Shown in pieces: positions 12,148 through 24,200 of a DNA stretch of 64,000 bases. The notes beneath the pieces were generated by a model. It searched no databases. It had not been told where the DNA came from and worked only from the letters and a program-made list of their open reading frames with translations. The stretch is from positions 20,970,015-21,034,014 of the forward strand of contig OU015528.1 in NCBI GenBank assembly GCA_907165065.1, in the 5' to 3' direction. The position numbers and the translations under genes were made by a program. This DNA is from Caprimulgus europaeus (lineage: Eukaryota > Chordata > Aves > Caprimulgiformes > Caprimulgidae). Position 1 is the first letter of the stretch. Every line of letters starts with the position of its first letter.

Positions 12148-15100
12148 TGTAGTCAAATCTTAAGTAATCTGCTGTATAGCTAGTTATCTAGCCATTAACA
12201 ATTACTCCAGAGCTATCTGACTGACATAGTACAATCAGGAGTTCAGTGGTAGATCATAGTCACTGGGGTCACAGACCTGTGCAAAAAAATGCATCAGGAA
12301 GAAATCACTAAACTTGTATAACCTACTGAGGCCTACATATTGTACTTCTGTGAAAAGAAGTGGCCAGTCAAGTAAAAACCCAGCAAATACTAGGATGCAT
12401 TAAGTTGATGCTAAATAATATGGAAATCTGTGGTTCTTCAGTAGACATATGGGTTCACCCACAGCTGGAGTTCACCAGAACTTCAGAAAACAAAGAAATG
12501 CACAATATACAAACTAAGATCTTCAGTGGGAACTTGAGGAATTCAGCTACCTAACTAGCATTGCTATAGCTAGGGTGGGACATAACTAAGACAAAGCCTC
12601 TTGCAGATAAAGTGCTGAACAAGGCAGACAAACTCTCCCTAAAGGAGGGTGACAATAATGGTGACCTTCTTTGTACTGTGGTCAAGCCTAGATATGTATT
12701 ACTGAGATCAAGTAGGATCAAGTCTGAGGGTAGGAAATAAAAAATGTGCCACATTTCTCTGAAAAGAGTATTGTTTCAAAAAAGAAAAAAAAAAGAAATA
12801 ACATATCTATGACATCTTTCCTTGGGAACAAATACAAACGCAAGAACAAAAGCAGCCTAGTAAAGAGGCCGACAATAGCCATTAGATCCCTGGGAACAGC
12901 ACCAGGATTCACTACTGACCCACCCTCTGTCACACATAGCTGCTAGGTGCAGAAGAGAGCCTTTCGACATGTGATATTACTCTAAGGTGGTTATGTCACC
13001 TGTGATGAACAAGGCACTTCAACTATCCCTTTCTGGCTTTTATATAAGAAAAAATACTTCTTTCTCTCCCCTTTTCCCCCACTTGGAACAATGAGAAAAA
13101 TTATTCTTTTCTCAATTTGATACTTGATGAATGAGAATTGATTAGTACAACACTGAATTTGATTTTTTGGTTGTTTGGTTTTTTTCTATATAAACAAAAA
13201 AGTAGGGGAGATTTTTCCCAAGTAGTCTACAACAATTCCTCTGAAAACAAGGATTGTATCCAAATCTTGTTACACTTTTTAAGTACTCTAACAATTGTAT
13301 TTTATATACATACTTACTCAACTATATATGTATTATGGATATAAAGAAAGCCACAAATAGTGCAAGGTGTATACAACAGACCACTGTAATTTGAAATGTA
13401 TAGAAACAGGCAAGGAAAGTTCCAGTCTTTGTAACAAAGAAGAAAAAGATTGATTTGTGATTATTCATGTAAAAATCTTGTTTGTAGAAACTAACCAGAC
13501 AAAAAAGTAGATACATGGCATAACAGTGGTACCCAGAGACGGAACAAAGAAATGCACCCAGATATTTCACATCACTTATGAAATATTTTTCTTAGACAAT
13601 TATTATTTTCATTATCAAAAGTAATTATTTCATTAGCTCATGTAAAATTAATATCCTATATTTGTCTTTCATTAACATAGCATTATTTAGAGCTATCTGC
13701 AAATAAAGAAAACAATGTTTTTAAAAACTTGATGCTGAAAAATAAATTTAACCTACACTTTCCATTTTGTACACTGCATGGGTGATTCTTTCTTTATCTA
13801 CCTTTTACTTACATTGATAAAATGTAATGGCCAATTCCAGTCCTGCAACCTGGGGAAATGTTGCTGTGACTGAAATGCAGCAGTTAAGTTGAGGATGCCT
13901 GTCTTGGATCAAATAAAAATGCATTGTCAAAAGCCTGCTTACCAAAGGTATGCATTGCATAATTCGGAAGAGTATTTGGATATTTCAGTGTTGTTCTGCA
14001 AGACTGCTCCTGAGGGTTGCCCTGGTAAAGCTGTTTAGATGAATGAGCACTCCAAGAACATTTTTTTTGGACACCAGGACATGCCTGAAAAACTCCAGGA
14101 ACAGCTACACTTCATGTCATGTCTATGCCTGTGTGCAACATCTATCCCAAAGCAGCTGCGACATACCTGCTGTGGCCTTTTGGCATGTACCACCCATGCT
14201 GAAGCTTGCTAATGGTTGCTTTAGGACTCAGTACTTCAGCAGACACGTGGATGGATATTATTCATATCAAACTTGCAAGCGGATGGAATCATAGCACCTT
14301 TCATAGCAGGATGACAGACAGCAGACCTCTAATTTCTGGGTGTGAAAAGACAATTTTCATAGCCTCATATCAGGAGCTAGAACAAGCCATCAATAAAGAC
14401 TAACTCATTTCCAAGTCAGAGCCTGCTTCAAAAGTGGGTGGAAACCCAGGAAGGTGGCCATATACAATCCCTACAGATCTGCAGGACTGTAGTTCAGTGA
14501 GGGAAATTCCTCTAAAGCTATTTGGCATCCATGTACTGGAGCTGGCTTAACTACCTGTATCCTTAACTTAACCGCTGCATTTCAGAGTCACAGCATACCT
14601 CTTTGTGCTGGGGGTTGCTGACAGAACAAACATTCCCATCAAAATACAACTTTTCATTTTAGAGGCCCCACAATGTTACCTTTCAGGATACATCCCCAAA
14701 TCAGCAACAACACATCCATATGATCACATAATGAGCATTTGCTTGAATAAATAAAACCTCCATTAAGCTTCAGAAAAGCACCAATTTTAAGCATTCCTGT
14801 GGTTATACTTGACAGTGGATACTTCCCTCAGTCTGACCATCCCAGGAAAAGCTAGTCTCCCCTCTCTTCATCACACCACTACAGTCAGTAGTGTGGATGG
14901 CTAGTTGCACCTTGGTGCTTGATGGAGGAGCCCTACTGCACAGACAATTTTATACCATGCCTAGAAAGTGCAGAGGCAAACAGTACACTGATACAGTACT
15001 GCCACTAGATGGCAAAAAGCGCACATGGAAAGCACCAACACCTTTCTAAGAGGACAATTGCTAGTCTCTTCACTCAGGGGAGTTCATTCCTTCCTCGGGT

Positions 15101-15354
15101 GGCACAGGCAGGAAAGCAACAAGGCAGCACAAAAGCCCTATCCAAGCATGCACTCTGCCTTTGGAAAAGCTGCATTGGGTTCCAGTGCTGCCTAATCATT
15201 TGTCTCCCTCCGCATCGAGTTGTGTTGCAAAGATGTACTCTTGGTGGAGGTGGAGCAGGTTAGGAAATACTTAAGCGTTCGTGAGTGCTGACGGAACTGA
15301 CTGATGTCATTTTGAAGCCACTCTCAATAATCTTTGGTTGATAACTGTGCATGG
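12148..15354. other. Unassigned intergenic sequence
   Basis: AT-rich DNA with only short chance ORFs. No exon, RNA gene or classified repeat seen. Confidence 0.5.
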
Positions 15355-16146
15355 CAGAAGTGGCTAAATACTGCAGGAAAGAAATGGCCACTCCTATCTT
15401 CAAGAAGGGCAAGAAAGAGGACCCAGGGAACTACAGGTCAATCACCCTCACCTCCATCCCTGGGAAGGTGATGGAGCAGCTAATCCTGGAAACCATTTCC
15501 AGACACATGGCAGAAACCAAATCATCAGGAGTAGTCAGAATGGCTTAAATAAGGTGAAGTCACGTTTCACCAACTTGCTAAACTTCTATAATGAAAAGAC
15601 TGGCCTGGAAGATAAGGGGAGAGCAGTGGATGTTGTCTACCTGTACTTCACTAAGGCCTTTGACACTAGCACCAATAAGATCCTCATATACAAGGTGTTC
15701 ATGCATACATGAGCTGGATGAGCAGACAGCAGGGTGGACTGAAAACTGTCTGGACAGACAGGCCCAGAGGGTGGTGATCAGCAGTGCAACATCTAGTTGG
15801 AGGCCAGTGACAAGCAGTGTACCCCAGAGGTTAACACTGGGTCCAGTCCTGTTCAAAACCTTCATTAATGATCTGGATGATGGAGCAGAGTGTAGCCTTG
15901 GCAAGTTTGCTGATTACAGGAAACTGTGAGGAGTGGCTGATACACCAGGGGGTTGTGCTGCCATCCAGATGGACCTTGACAGGACGGAGAAATGGGCTGA
16001 CGGGAACCTCATGCAGTTCAAACAGGTAGAGCACAATGTCCTGCACCTGAGAAGGAACAATCCCAGGAACCAGTACCTGCTGGGGGCCACCCTCCTGGAA
16101 AGCAGCTTTGCAGAAAAGGACCTGGGAGTCCCGGTGGATACCAAGT
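15355..16146 (+). mobile_element. CR1 LINE fragment, left part (split by LTR)
   Basis: Sense CR1 ORF2. It reads RT blocks such as [19 protein letters not shown] and ETISRHM near the start, GPVLFKTFINDLDDGAECSL around 15838-15903, and WADGNLMQFKQVEHNVLHLRRNN near 16000, with several frame changes. The element is interrupted at CCAAGT and resumes at 17048 in the same orientation with the next expected CR1 bases (TTGACCATGAGCCAGCAATG). Confidence 0.95.
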
Positions 16147-17047
16147 TGTAATAGGTATATTAAGAGAATTTGCTAATCAAACAATCGATTTGTCTTGGGA
16201 AACAACTTGTGTAATGTCGAACCACAATGCTATGTTTAACAATCCTATGTTAAAGTATCTTGTTGTTTAACCACAAATTGAGCCTAAAATGTACTTATAA
16301 GACGTGTGTAGAGAAGTAAAAGGTTTTAGAAAAGGGGGGATGGTAGCAGGCATTTGGTATTTTTTTAGTTTGTCTCTTTAAGCTTTAAGCGCTAACATTT
16401 CTAGCTTCATAGTTTTCTTAACCTAACAAAGACAGGCCTTGTAGCCAGTTTACTGCGGGCTCTTAACATGTCAGGAATGAGGCCTAATGAATAATTTATT
16501 ACAGGACCTAGACGCCAAGATGGCCAGGGATGAGCCTTGCAGGTGATGTAACAGAAAAACTCCCCACATACCAAAGAGCTGGGGACGAGAGCCTGTAGAA
16601 AACTCCAACCCATTTAAAGCTGATAAGCAAGAATAACAAAAGAGGGACTTGGGCTCAGATTCAAGAAGAAAGTGCACATGTGCGAGATCAAGAGGTTAAT
16701 TAAAGGTGACGATGAAGAAGGGGGGGTAACTATAGTTTGCAATGAAGATTTCCCTCTAAGACCCTCAACAACCACCACCACAAAGCTCTGCACAGGCGTG
16801 GAGGGGAGGAGACCTAATTTTAATATGAAGCGGGGAAGGTTCATGCATATGTATAGGTATTTTGCATTAGCTAATAGATATGTATTGGAATATACTTTAA
16901 ATATGGAGAACTAACTGCTTTGAGGTGCAAGCCATTGGTGGAGCTGAGACTCCCTGGCCACCCAGCACTGCTTTTGCTCACCTATTCCTACTCAATAAAT
17001 TACTTTTAAAATTATTATTGGACTTTGAGTAAAATTTACTTATAACA
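16147..17047 (+). mobile_element. Retroviral LTR inserted into CR1
   Basis: A 901-bp block beginning TG and ending CA splits one CR1 element exactly in two. The flanking CR1 bases AAGT are repeated at 16143-16146 and 17048-17051, a 4-bp target duplication typical of gammaretrovirus-like (class I) elements. A poly(A) signal (CAATAAA, about 16992) lies near the right end and gives the orientation. A purine run AGAAAAGGGGGGA at about 16330-16342, followed by TGG, resembles a polypurine-tract/LTR boundary. The block may therefore be a 3' LTR of about 700 bp plus a remnant of internal sequence, not one LTR. It is younger than the CR1 and looks like a fossil with no coding capacity. Confidence 0.75.
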
Positions 17048-17320
17048 AAGTTGACCATGAGCCAGCAATGTGTCCCTGCAGCAAAGAAGAAATATGGTAA
17101 CCTGGGCTGAGTTAGCCAAAGTATTGCCAGCAAGTCACAGGAGATGGTGTTCCTCTCTACTCAGTACTGGTGAGGGGAGCATTATGTCCAATACTGGGCT
17201 CCTTAGTACAAGACAGACACGGACATGCTGCAGGAAGTCCATTAAATAACCACTAAATTGATTAAGGGACTGGAGTGTCTCACCTGAGGAAAGGCTGAGA
17301 GAGCTGGGACTATTCAGCCT
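17048..17320 (+). mobile_element. CR1 LINE fragment, right part, cut at 17320
   Basis: Continuation of the CR1 at 15355-16146 after the LTR, running from TTGACCATGAGCCAGC to CTGGGACTATTCAGCCT. The normal CR1 continuation (GGAGAAGAGAAGGCTC and the 3' tail) is missing. The sequence switches abruptly to the ANKRD26-like duplicated block, so 17320/17321 is a rearrangement breakpoint. Confidence 0.92.
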
Positions 17321-17959
17321 GCTTCATTGTTTTCTTGAAATATTTCCTGTGCAGGCTGAAGAGACTTCTGAGCAGAACTATGAAGAAACTAAGGGTGTAT
17401 GAGAGGAGAGAGACACCGAGATTAGTTTACACGGAAAAAAAATGAAGAAAAACTGCTCTGAAATAGTCACAGAAGACAAGGGATTAAAAACAAAGGTGAG
17501 CTCTGGTTGGTTGGGGTTTTCTTGGTGCTTTTCTTTTGTTGCCTTCCTCTCCCCACCGCCCCTCTTTTGAGGCCTATATTACCCTTTTCCTATACATTTC
17601 TGTCGTGGTCAATGACCTGTTCTCTTCTGTGCTCCTTCAGGGCCACCCCTCACACCGGCCCACCAGGCCTCTGCAGGCCACCCACCCCTGGACAGTGTCG
17701 TCACCCCGCCCTCTGTGACGCCCCCCCCTTCTCCGATCGTGCTCCCGCCATTGTTATGCAGGCACGGGGCTGTGACGCCTCTGCTGGGCAGGGGTCAGGC
17801 TCTCACTGCTGTCTGGGGAGCAGCAGCACTTCCCAGGCTGGGAGCATCGGTGTGTCCCCTGCAGGGGCTGCAATCCCCAGCCACTGCTCAGTGCGAACTC
17901 CTCGTCCTCGTCCTTGCCTGGGGCCTGGCAGAGTCCCCCAGATGCCTCCTGCTGTTGGT
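17320..17959 (+). repeat. ANKRD26-tail/promoter duplicated block, copy 1
   Basis: Nearly identical to 24433-25056, with scattered substitutions and a few short indels, including 15 bases around 17552-17566 missing from the second copy. It contains the end of an intron, a terminal coding exon (17355-17445), the 3' flank of that gene, and the sequence leading to exon 1 of copy B. The two copies diverge sharply after CTCCTGCTGTTGGT. The long open frame through this block is probably non-coding. Confidence 0.93.
17355..17445 (+). pseudogene. Isolated terminal exon of a lost ANKRD26-like copy A
   Basis: After a polypyrimidine tract and the acceptor TTTCCTGTGCAG, this 91-base exon, read in phase 2, encodes LKRLLSRTMKKLRVYERR followed by ETPRLVYTEKK and TGA. 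It matches the terminal exon of copy B at 24468-24558 almost base for base. No other exon of this copy is present: directly upstream lies a truncated CR1. It is thus the stump of a third tandem ANKRD26-like gene, or a transposed copy of the end of copy B. Confidence 0.8.
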
Positions 17960-17986
17960 CGCTGCCAGCAAGGCCGTGCCTGCACT

Positions 17987-18018
17987 GCAGCATGTACCGC
18001 AGCATGTACCGCAGCATT
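17987..18018 (+). repeat. 12-bp tandem repeat adding upstream in-frame ATGs
   Basis: GCAGCATGTACC occurs twice and then a partial third time (GCAGCATT). Each full unit carries an ATG (17992 and 18004) in frame with the copy B start at 18028, giving a possible N-terminal MYRSMYRSIQRV extension. The full-length gene has no such sequence. Confidence 0.85.
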
Positions 18019-18027
18019 CAGAGGGTC

Positions 18028-18200
18028 ATGGGGCTTTTCAGCAAGAAGCGGCAGCAGTCGCCCTCCGGCAGCGCTTCTGGGCAGCCCTGTGCTGCTGCCA
18101 CCACCACCAGTGCCAACGAGCTCCGGGAGAAGGGCCGGGGCAGGCTGCACCACGCGGCTGCCCGCAGTGACCTGGCCTGGCTGAGATGGTGGCGCAGGTG
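18028..18200 (+). CDS. Copy B exon 1
   Basis: Encodes MGLFSKKRQQSPSGS, then ANELREKGRGRLHHAAARSDLA, then a tryptophan-rich end (WLRWWRR). It is the counterpart of ANKRD26 exon 1 ([41 protein letters not shown]) but 30 bases shorter, a multiple of three. The donor is GTGAGT. It ends in phase 2, like its counterpart. Confidence 0.8.
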
Positions 18201-21200
18201 GTGAGTTGGCATTGACAGGCAAGAGAAGGAGAAGCAGTGTGGGGCTGTGGGCCACTGATGGGACACCTTGGCTGCTTCTGGCAGGTGCTGCTGCTGGAGG
18301 TTCTGAGCCAAGCTCTGCTCGTCCTCAGCCACCCTCTCTCAAGCACAAGGAAGGTGTTATAACACAGAGCCTACTGATACAGCAGGAGCATCAGCACGGT
18401 GTGACCAACCCACCCGGCAGCTTTTGGGTGCCATGTGGAAGCATCCACTCTTAACGCTTTGTGTGGGATCACATCCAAAGCTCATCGCTTGAAAAGGGAG
18501 ATTTGCCTTGTCAGCTGGGACAGTGAATTCTAGAGCTTTTCGCACCTCCTAGCTGCCAGGTTGGCTCGAGTACTGTTGGAAGTGCATGCCGCCGACATGC
18601 TGCTTCGCCATGGTCTCCCTGTGGGACTGTTTTGTAGCTGCTCAGGCACCACCAGTTCTCTTCTGCCCTGTGGGTGATCAGTGCAGGATTGCAGCAGCGG
18701 CAAATGAGAGCAGCAGAATCTGGGCAGGGTCCCCAGGGCTGAACAGCTTTGGTTTTTTTGTTGTCTATGTTAAGCTCATATGTTTAATTTTTAGGACACC
18801 TCTGCATCTCGCCTGTGCAAACGGCCACGTGGATGTCTTTAGATTTCTAGTACAGGAGAAGTGCCAGCTGAACCTTGCTGACAATGTCAACACATCACCA
18901 CTGATGAAGGTGTGTGGAACATGTTTTTACCATCCCTATTTCCTCTCTTTCTTTATATATCCATAGCAAGCTACCGGTGGAAAACATGGGTGGTGGAAGC
19001 ATGGAAGAATCTGCAAGTGGTGCAGAAAACATGGCAGTTTCCAGCAGCTCCTGCCCTGCAGAGTCTGATGACTTTACATGGACTGCACTTGCTCAGGACA
19101 GAGCAGGTAGGATGCTTAACTGCAGAAGAGCCAATGAGGAAAATCACTATGGCCTGCCATAGACTGTTCCTCATCTTTTGGATGCTGGGCTTGGATGATG
19201 GGAAAAAGCAGAGGGAGATAAATGCTCAGAGTATGAGTGTTACCTCCTTTGTAGGTGCCTGGCTAGCTGGAGGAGCAGAGCAAGAAGAAGATGGTGAATC
19301 TCACAGGGATTCTGAGGTACTTTCTGTGAGGGATGCAGTGGGGTCCTCCTCGGTTCATTTGCTTTTGCACTTATTTACCTTTGGGCTCATTGACCTCTTC
19401 TGCTGCTCCCCCATATGTTTGTAACTGGGAGCATTCAGAGGGTCATGGGGCTTTTCAGCAAGAAGTTCTTGAAATACTTGTTCTCTTGGCCAGCTCTTCA
19501 TCTAGGACTGGGATGAAGGCAGATCAGTCTAATGACCTGGGTCTCATCGCAACCAGCCTTGGAGTTTGATTTCTAGTATAGCATAAAAGCAGTGAATATT
19601 CCCCTTGCCTCCCCCTGGCACCATGGAGGTGCTCAGCTGAGAAAGATGGAGAGATGTCATCAGTTTTACAGGTGCCTGCTGGTGGCGGGCAACATTTCTT
19701 ATCTTTGAATTCACCCTGAAGACTGACCTAATTATGTAATCTAAGAAGTAAAAGTACACCTCACATTCTCACATTCTTACTGAATTCTTCATGCTCATGT
19801 AACAACATTTCTTCAGGTGACACAGCTGCAGCAGAAGCTCACTGATGCTCTTAAACAGCATTGCATGTTTGAAGCTTCCCTAGAGGCTATTACGCGCTAC
19901 CACAGTGACCTGGAGGAAGACAAGCTGCGCTCGCAGAAGGAACTGGACAGGGTTGAAGCTGAGGTATGGAAAGCCTGTCACTATAACAAACAATAAACCT
20001 GTGGGTGGCTGTTTCTTCCCATTCTTCGTGAAAAAGGACAAAACAGAATTCTGGGAGCCAGCAGGAGAGAGATCTGAGGAAGTTAACAATGATCCCCCCA
20101 TCATAATTCATTAAGCGAGTGAAACCTTTGGCCAGGTGGCCTCATCTTCCTCTTCAACAGTGGAAGACAGTGTTACTTCAATTGTCAAATGGCCAACTGG
20201 TTTCTGTTGCAAGTAAAAGACAATCTTGCTTCTCAACCCCACAGCAAAAGCTCTTGTTCAAGCTCTGGGGTAGTACTGCACCAATGTCCTTTCTCTTCCT
20301 TTTTTCCTCCCCTCCTGTGGTGATCAATGCAGCAAACCCTTTGGGGAGCTCCTCAAAAGCTGGAGGGCAAGGCAGTGCGTTAGTGCCTTCTGGTGGCTAG
20401 GTACAAACAAAGCAGTTTTTTCTCTCTCCAAATTCACCTCTGCTCTGAAGGACTATTTCCCTGTTCAGGATATTGCACTCTTTCTCTATATTCTTCTGTT
20501 TGTACACCACAGATGTACTTCCTAGCTTGATAAGTATGTGTGAAGGATGTTGCCTTTGTGCCAGCTGTGTAAAACAATGTGAACCTTCTTCCAGGTTGAA
20601 GGAACTATTAAAGAGTTGTTAGGCTTTGGGCTTTTTTTTAACAGTACCGGTATAAGAACCATGTGGACTGAACCAAGCAAGAAGCAGAGCTTGATTGTAG
20701 GTCGGGTGTTTGCACTGTATATGCAAAGCAGCATTGCAGCATCTTTTTTCCCCTTTCTTTAGCCCTGCTGTTATTTGCCATCCTTAGGGAGCCTTCTTAC
20801 AAGTGCATCATAAGCTGCATTCCAACGTTATGGGGACCACCTTTTGCCGTATTCTTACAAAAATTAAAGTATAGAGGCCTTGGAGTTCTGAAAGAGAAAT
20901 CATCTTAATCTCCTTATGAGGGAGTTGTAAAGTCCCTTCAGGGGAAGGATGAACTTTTTCATTCGGATTTTCAACAGAGGAGCAAACAAGTGGATCCAAA
21001 GAGTGTCATAAGTCACCAAAGGGGTAGGAGGGGCAGTGTCGGTGCTTCCAACCGTGCTATAGGAAATCGGTGGAGGGATGGGAGAGGCCATTATAAAAGA
21101 TGATGACGTAACACAGTTTGTGTTCATTTGCTAGCAGAAGTGAAGGTTTGGATGTACTTGAAATGATTGCAGCCCTTTGCATAGAGGGTGTGCGCAGATA

Positions 21201-24200
21201 CGTGCCATGCTTGAATTCTTCAGCAGCAGCTGACTCCTCTGTGTCCAAGCTCACCTGACGACTCTGCATTCTTACTGTCACTTTCCAGTTGCGGGAGCTG
21301 GAAGAACAGCATCTCCAGTCTGAGCACTGCGTCCGTGACTTGAAGATTGCCTTGGAGAATAAGGACAGAGAAGTAATAGCTTCTTCCCAGAAACTGCAGG
21401 ACCTCCTGCTGGCATCTTCTGGGACTAATACCACTATAAAACAACTGGAAGAACACGTGCAACAGTAAGAGAGCAACTCAGTGAAGCAAAGTGTCTGTTG
21501 CTTTTTGGGACTGTGTGGGAACAGCAGGATAGCCTTGTTGCATCACACCAAGTTAATACATGATTTTGAAGGGTGCTTTTGGATTAGTTTACGTTATTTC
21601 ACACAGTTCTTCCAGAATTGGTGCTCTGGTGGATTTCCAGAATAAGACCTGTATTTCTTTTTAAGCCTTGAAATTGAAAATGCCAGATTGGAAGCCACAG
21701 TTGAGCAACAAAGCAAGAAGATTGAAGCCCTTCAGAGAGACCTGCAAGCCTCTGCCTCAGTAAGCTGGTCATAAACTTCCCCTTTTCTGAGCTCCTGAAC
21801 CTAGTTACCTATTTCTGTGGGGAAATGTTAAGATGAGGTTTGCCTGGAGAGCCTAGGGGCACTCAGCTCCTGTGTTTTGCTGAATATAGGCTGCTCAGAA
21901 AGCAGCTTGGTCCATTCCCCAGGCTTCTGGTTTTGAGAGTTTTCCCATGCTACAATAGCAAGTCCTACTTAATGCTCCAAAAGATAAGGATTTGACACTA
22001 GTTCATTTTCTTCATAGCAGCTTGTCTGGTGCTATGTTTTGAATTTGTGATGACAACATTGTGGGTGATTTAGTGATTGCTGAACAGTGCTTGCACAGTG
22101 TCAAGGCCTTTTACGTTTCTCATACCACCCCACCAGCAAGTAGGCTTGGGGTGCACAGGAAGCTGGGGCAGGGGGGCACAGCCAGGACAGCTGACTCCAC
22201 ATGACCATCCCATATGACATCAGGGTCAGCAAGAAGAGTTGAGGGAAAGGAAGAAGGGAGGGACATCTGGAGATATGGCATTTATATTTCCAAGTAACCA
22301 TTATGCATGATGAAGCCCTGGTTTCTTGGAAATGTCTGAAAAACTGCCTGCTGGTGGGAAGTACTGAATGAATTCCTTATTTTGCTTGGCCTGGGCATGC
22401 AGCTTTAGTTTTACCTGTGAAGCTGTCTTTATCTCAACCCAGAAGTTTTCTCATTCTTACCCTGCCAATGCTCTCCTCCATCCCACCAGGGAGAAGTAAG
22501 CAAGTGGTTGTGTGGTGCTTAGCTGCCTACTAGGGTTAAACCACAACAGATGGTGGATAGGATGGATAGGCAGGAGAGAGATCTGTGGTTGAAAGCTGAT
22601 GGAGGAGACTGACTTGGGACACCCATGTTACCTTTACAGCTTTGTCACAGCTTGCTCTTGAAACCATGTTAGCTTCCGTTCCCAGCTGTGAATAGGTGCA
22701 GGTACTGTCCTGCCACGCAGGGGGCTGTGGTAAAGAACAGTGAGGTGAGTTGATGCTTTACAGTAAAAAGCAGAGCATTTTCTTGCTTTCACAAGATGTA
22801 CAGCTGTTACAGAAGCCGTGACGGGACGGTAGGGTATTTTCTGTGGTGGGTGCTAGAGGGATTGCTATAAAGAATGTGTCATTATGAACTCCGGAGAACC
22901 TTTGGAAGAAAGTTGAAGGGTGATATTGGGTGTGTGTGCATGCATGTTTTCTTATCCCCCAAAGCTGTAACCTCATCCTGTCACTTCTAGAGTTTTCATT
23001 CTTTCCACCAGCTTCGATTGCCATTCTTGGTTATGTTTCCTGAGGTGTGTTTTATACTCTGCATTAACCTTAACTGTAGATCTTGAATGGGGAGAGGCAA
23101 GCTGAGCCCTGTTGCCATTTAGGTTATTGCCTTCCATTGCAGCATTGTCTTTCTGGTCACCTTAGTTTTTTTCTTTTGCCATGGTTGCTTTCACAGATGC
23201 AAAAGCAGAATAATGCGATGGCTCTGACATCAAAGGGCTCACACAACATGTGGGAGGAGGAACTGAAGTCAAAATCCTGCCTGGAAGAGCCTGTTGGTCA
23301 GAGTGACAGGAGAAAGGCTGAACTCTTGGAACAGGTGAGCCCAGAAAATTCTCCAGGTCCGTAGCAAACACCCAGGAAAACCACATCCACCTTTTTATCG
23401 AGTTCTTACATACTCGGCTTTTTCTGTTATCGCTTCCGTTCAGGCTCTGAGTATCTTGTCATTTGGTGGTCATACAGGAAGCGACAGATAGAGATGTACT
23501 GCAGCTTCTCTGTGGGGAATGCTAGATGCGCATATTGCACGTAGATATTGTCCCGATGCTGTGTATGTTATGTATCTTTTCTATTTTTGAAAGGAGCAAG
23601 TGAAGAAGCTGGTAGAGGGGATATGCATAGATGAAGTGCATCTGTGTGAAGAACTGAGAATAAACTTCAACCTGCAGAAAGACTGTGAGAGGTATGGCTT
23701 TTCAGTACGGTGGAGAGGTATCCCTGAGTAGAAGTCAAGTTTTACGGAACTGGAATGTAAAAATAGGGGCACCTGAGTGTGTGGGAGCAAATTCAAGCCT
23801 CATGTTAGCTCTTGCAAGCCCCTTCTCTACATGAGCCCATAGTTTTCAATAGTTGCCAAAAGAACTGCAGATGCAGGTTGCCCCGCAATTCTCCTGAGGA
23901 GCAGGAAGTAGTTCATTCCTCCTTTCAGGTGAAACTTGGCCCCTCCAAGTGCTTTCTGGCACGGGAATGCTGTTTTTCCCTTGGTAATTCTTGTGTATCA
24001 AGCACATTAAAGATGAAGTGTTGCGACGGGGGGAAAAAATCCGGACGCTCAATATGAGAATCATCAGACTTCCCCATTTATTGATCACACACATGTCTCT
24101 TATATACAATCCGTTAACCAAGCCCACATACGTTCTTATAAATCCACACTGATTGGCTTATTCATTCTCCTGAGAACTCTCTCCTCGTTACAACAGGTGG

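Noticed and set aside
17507-18184. 225-residue open frame across the duplicated block and copy B exon 1 region
   Set aside because: It crosses the promoter-side spacer in a frame different from the conserved exon 1 frame. Composition follows local C/G-rich DNA, and the homologous frame at 24620-25132 is changed by indels.
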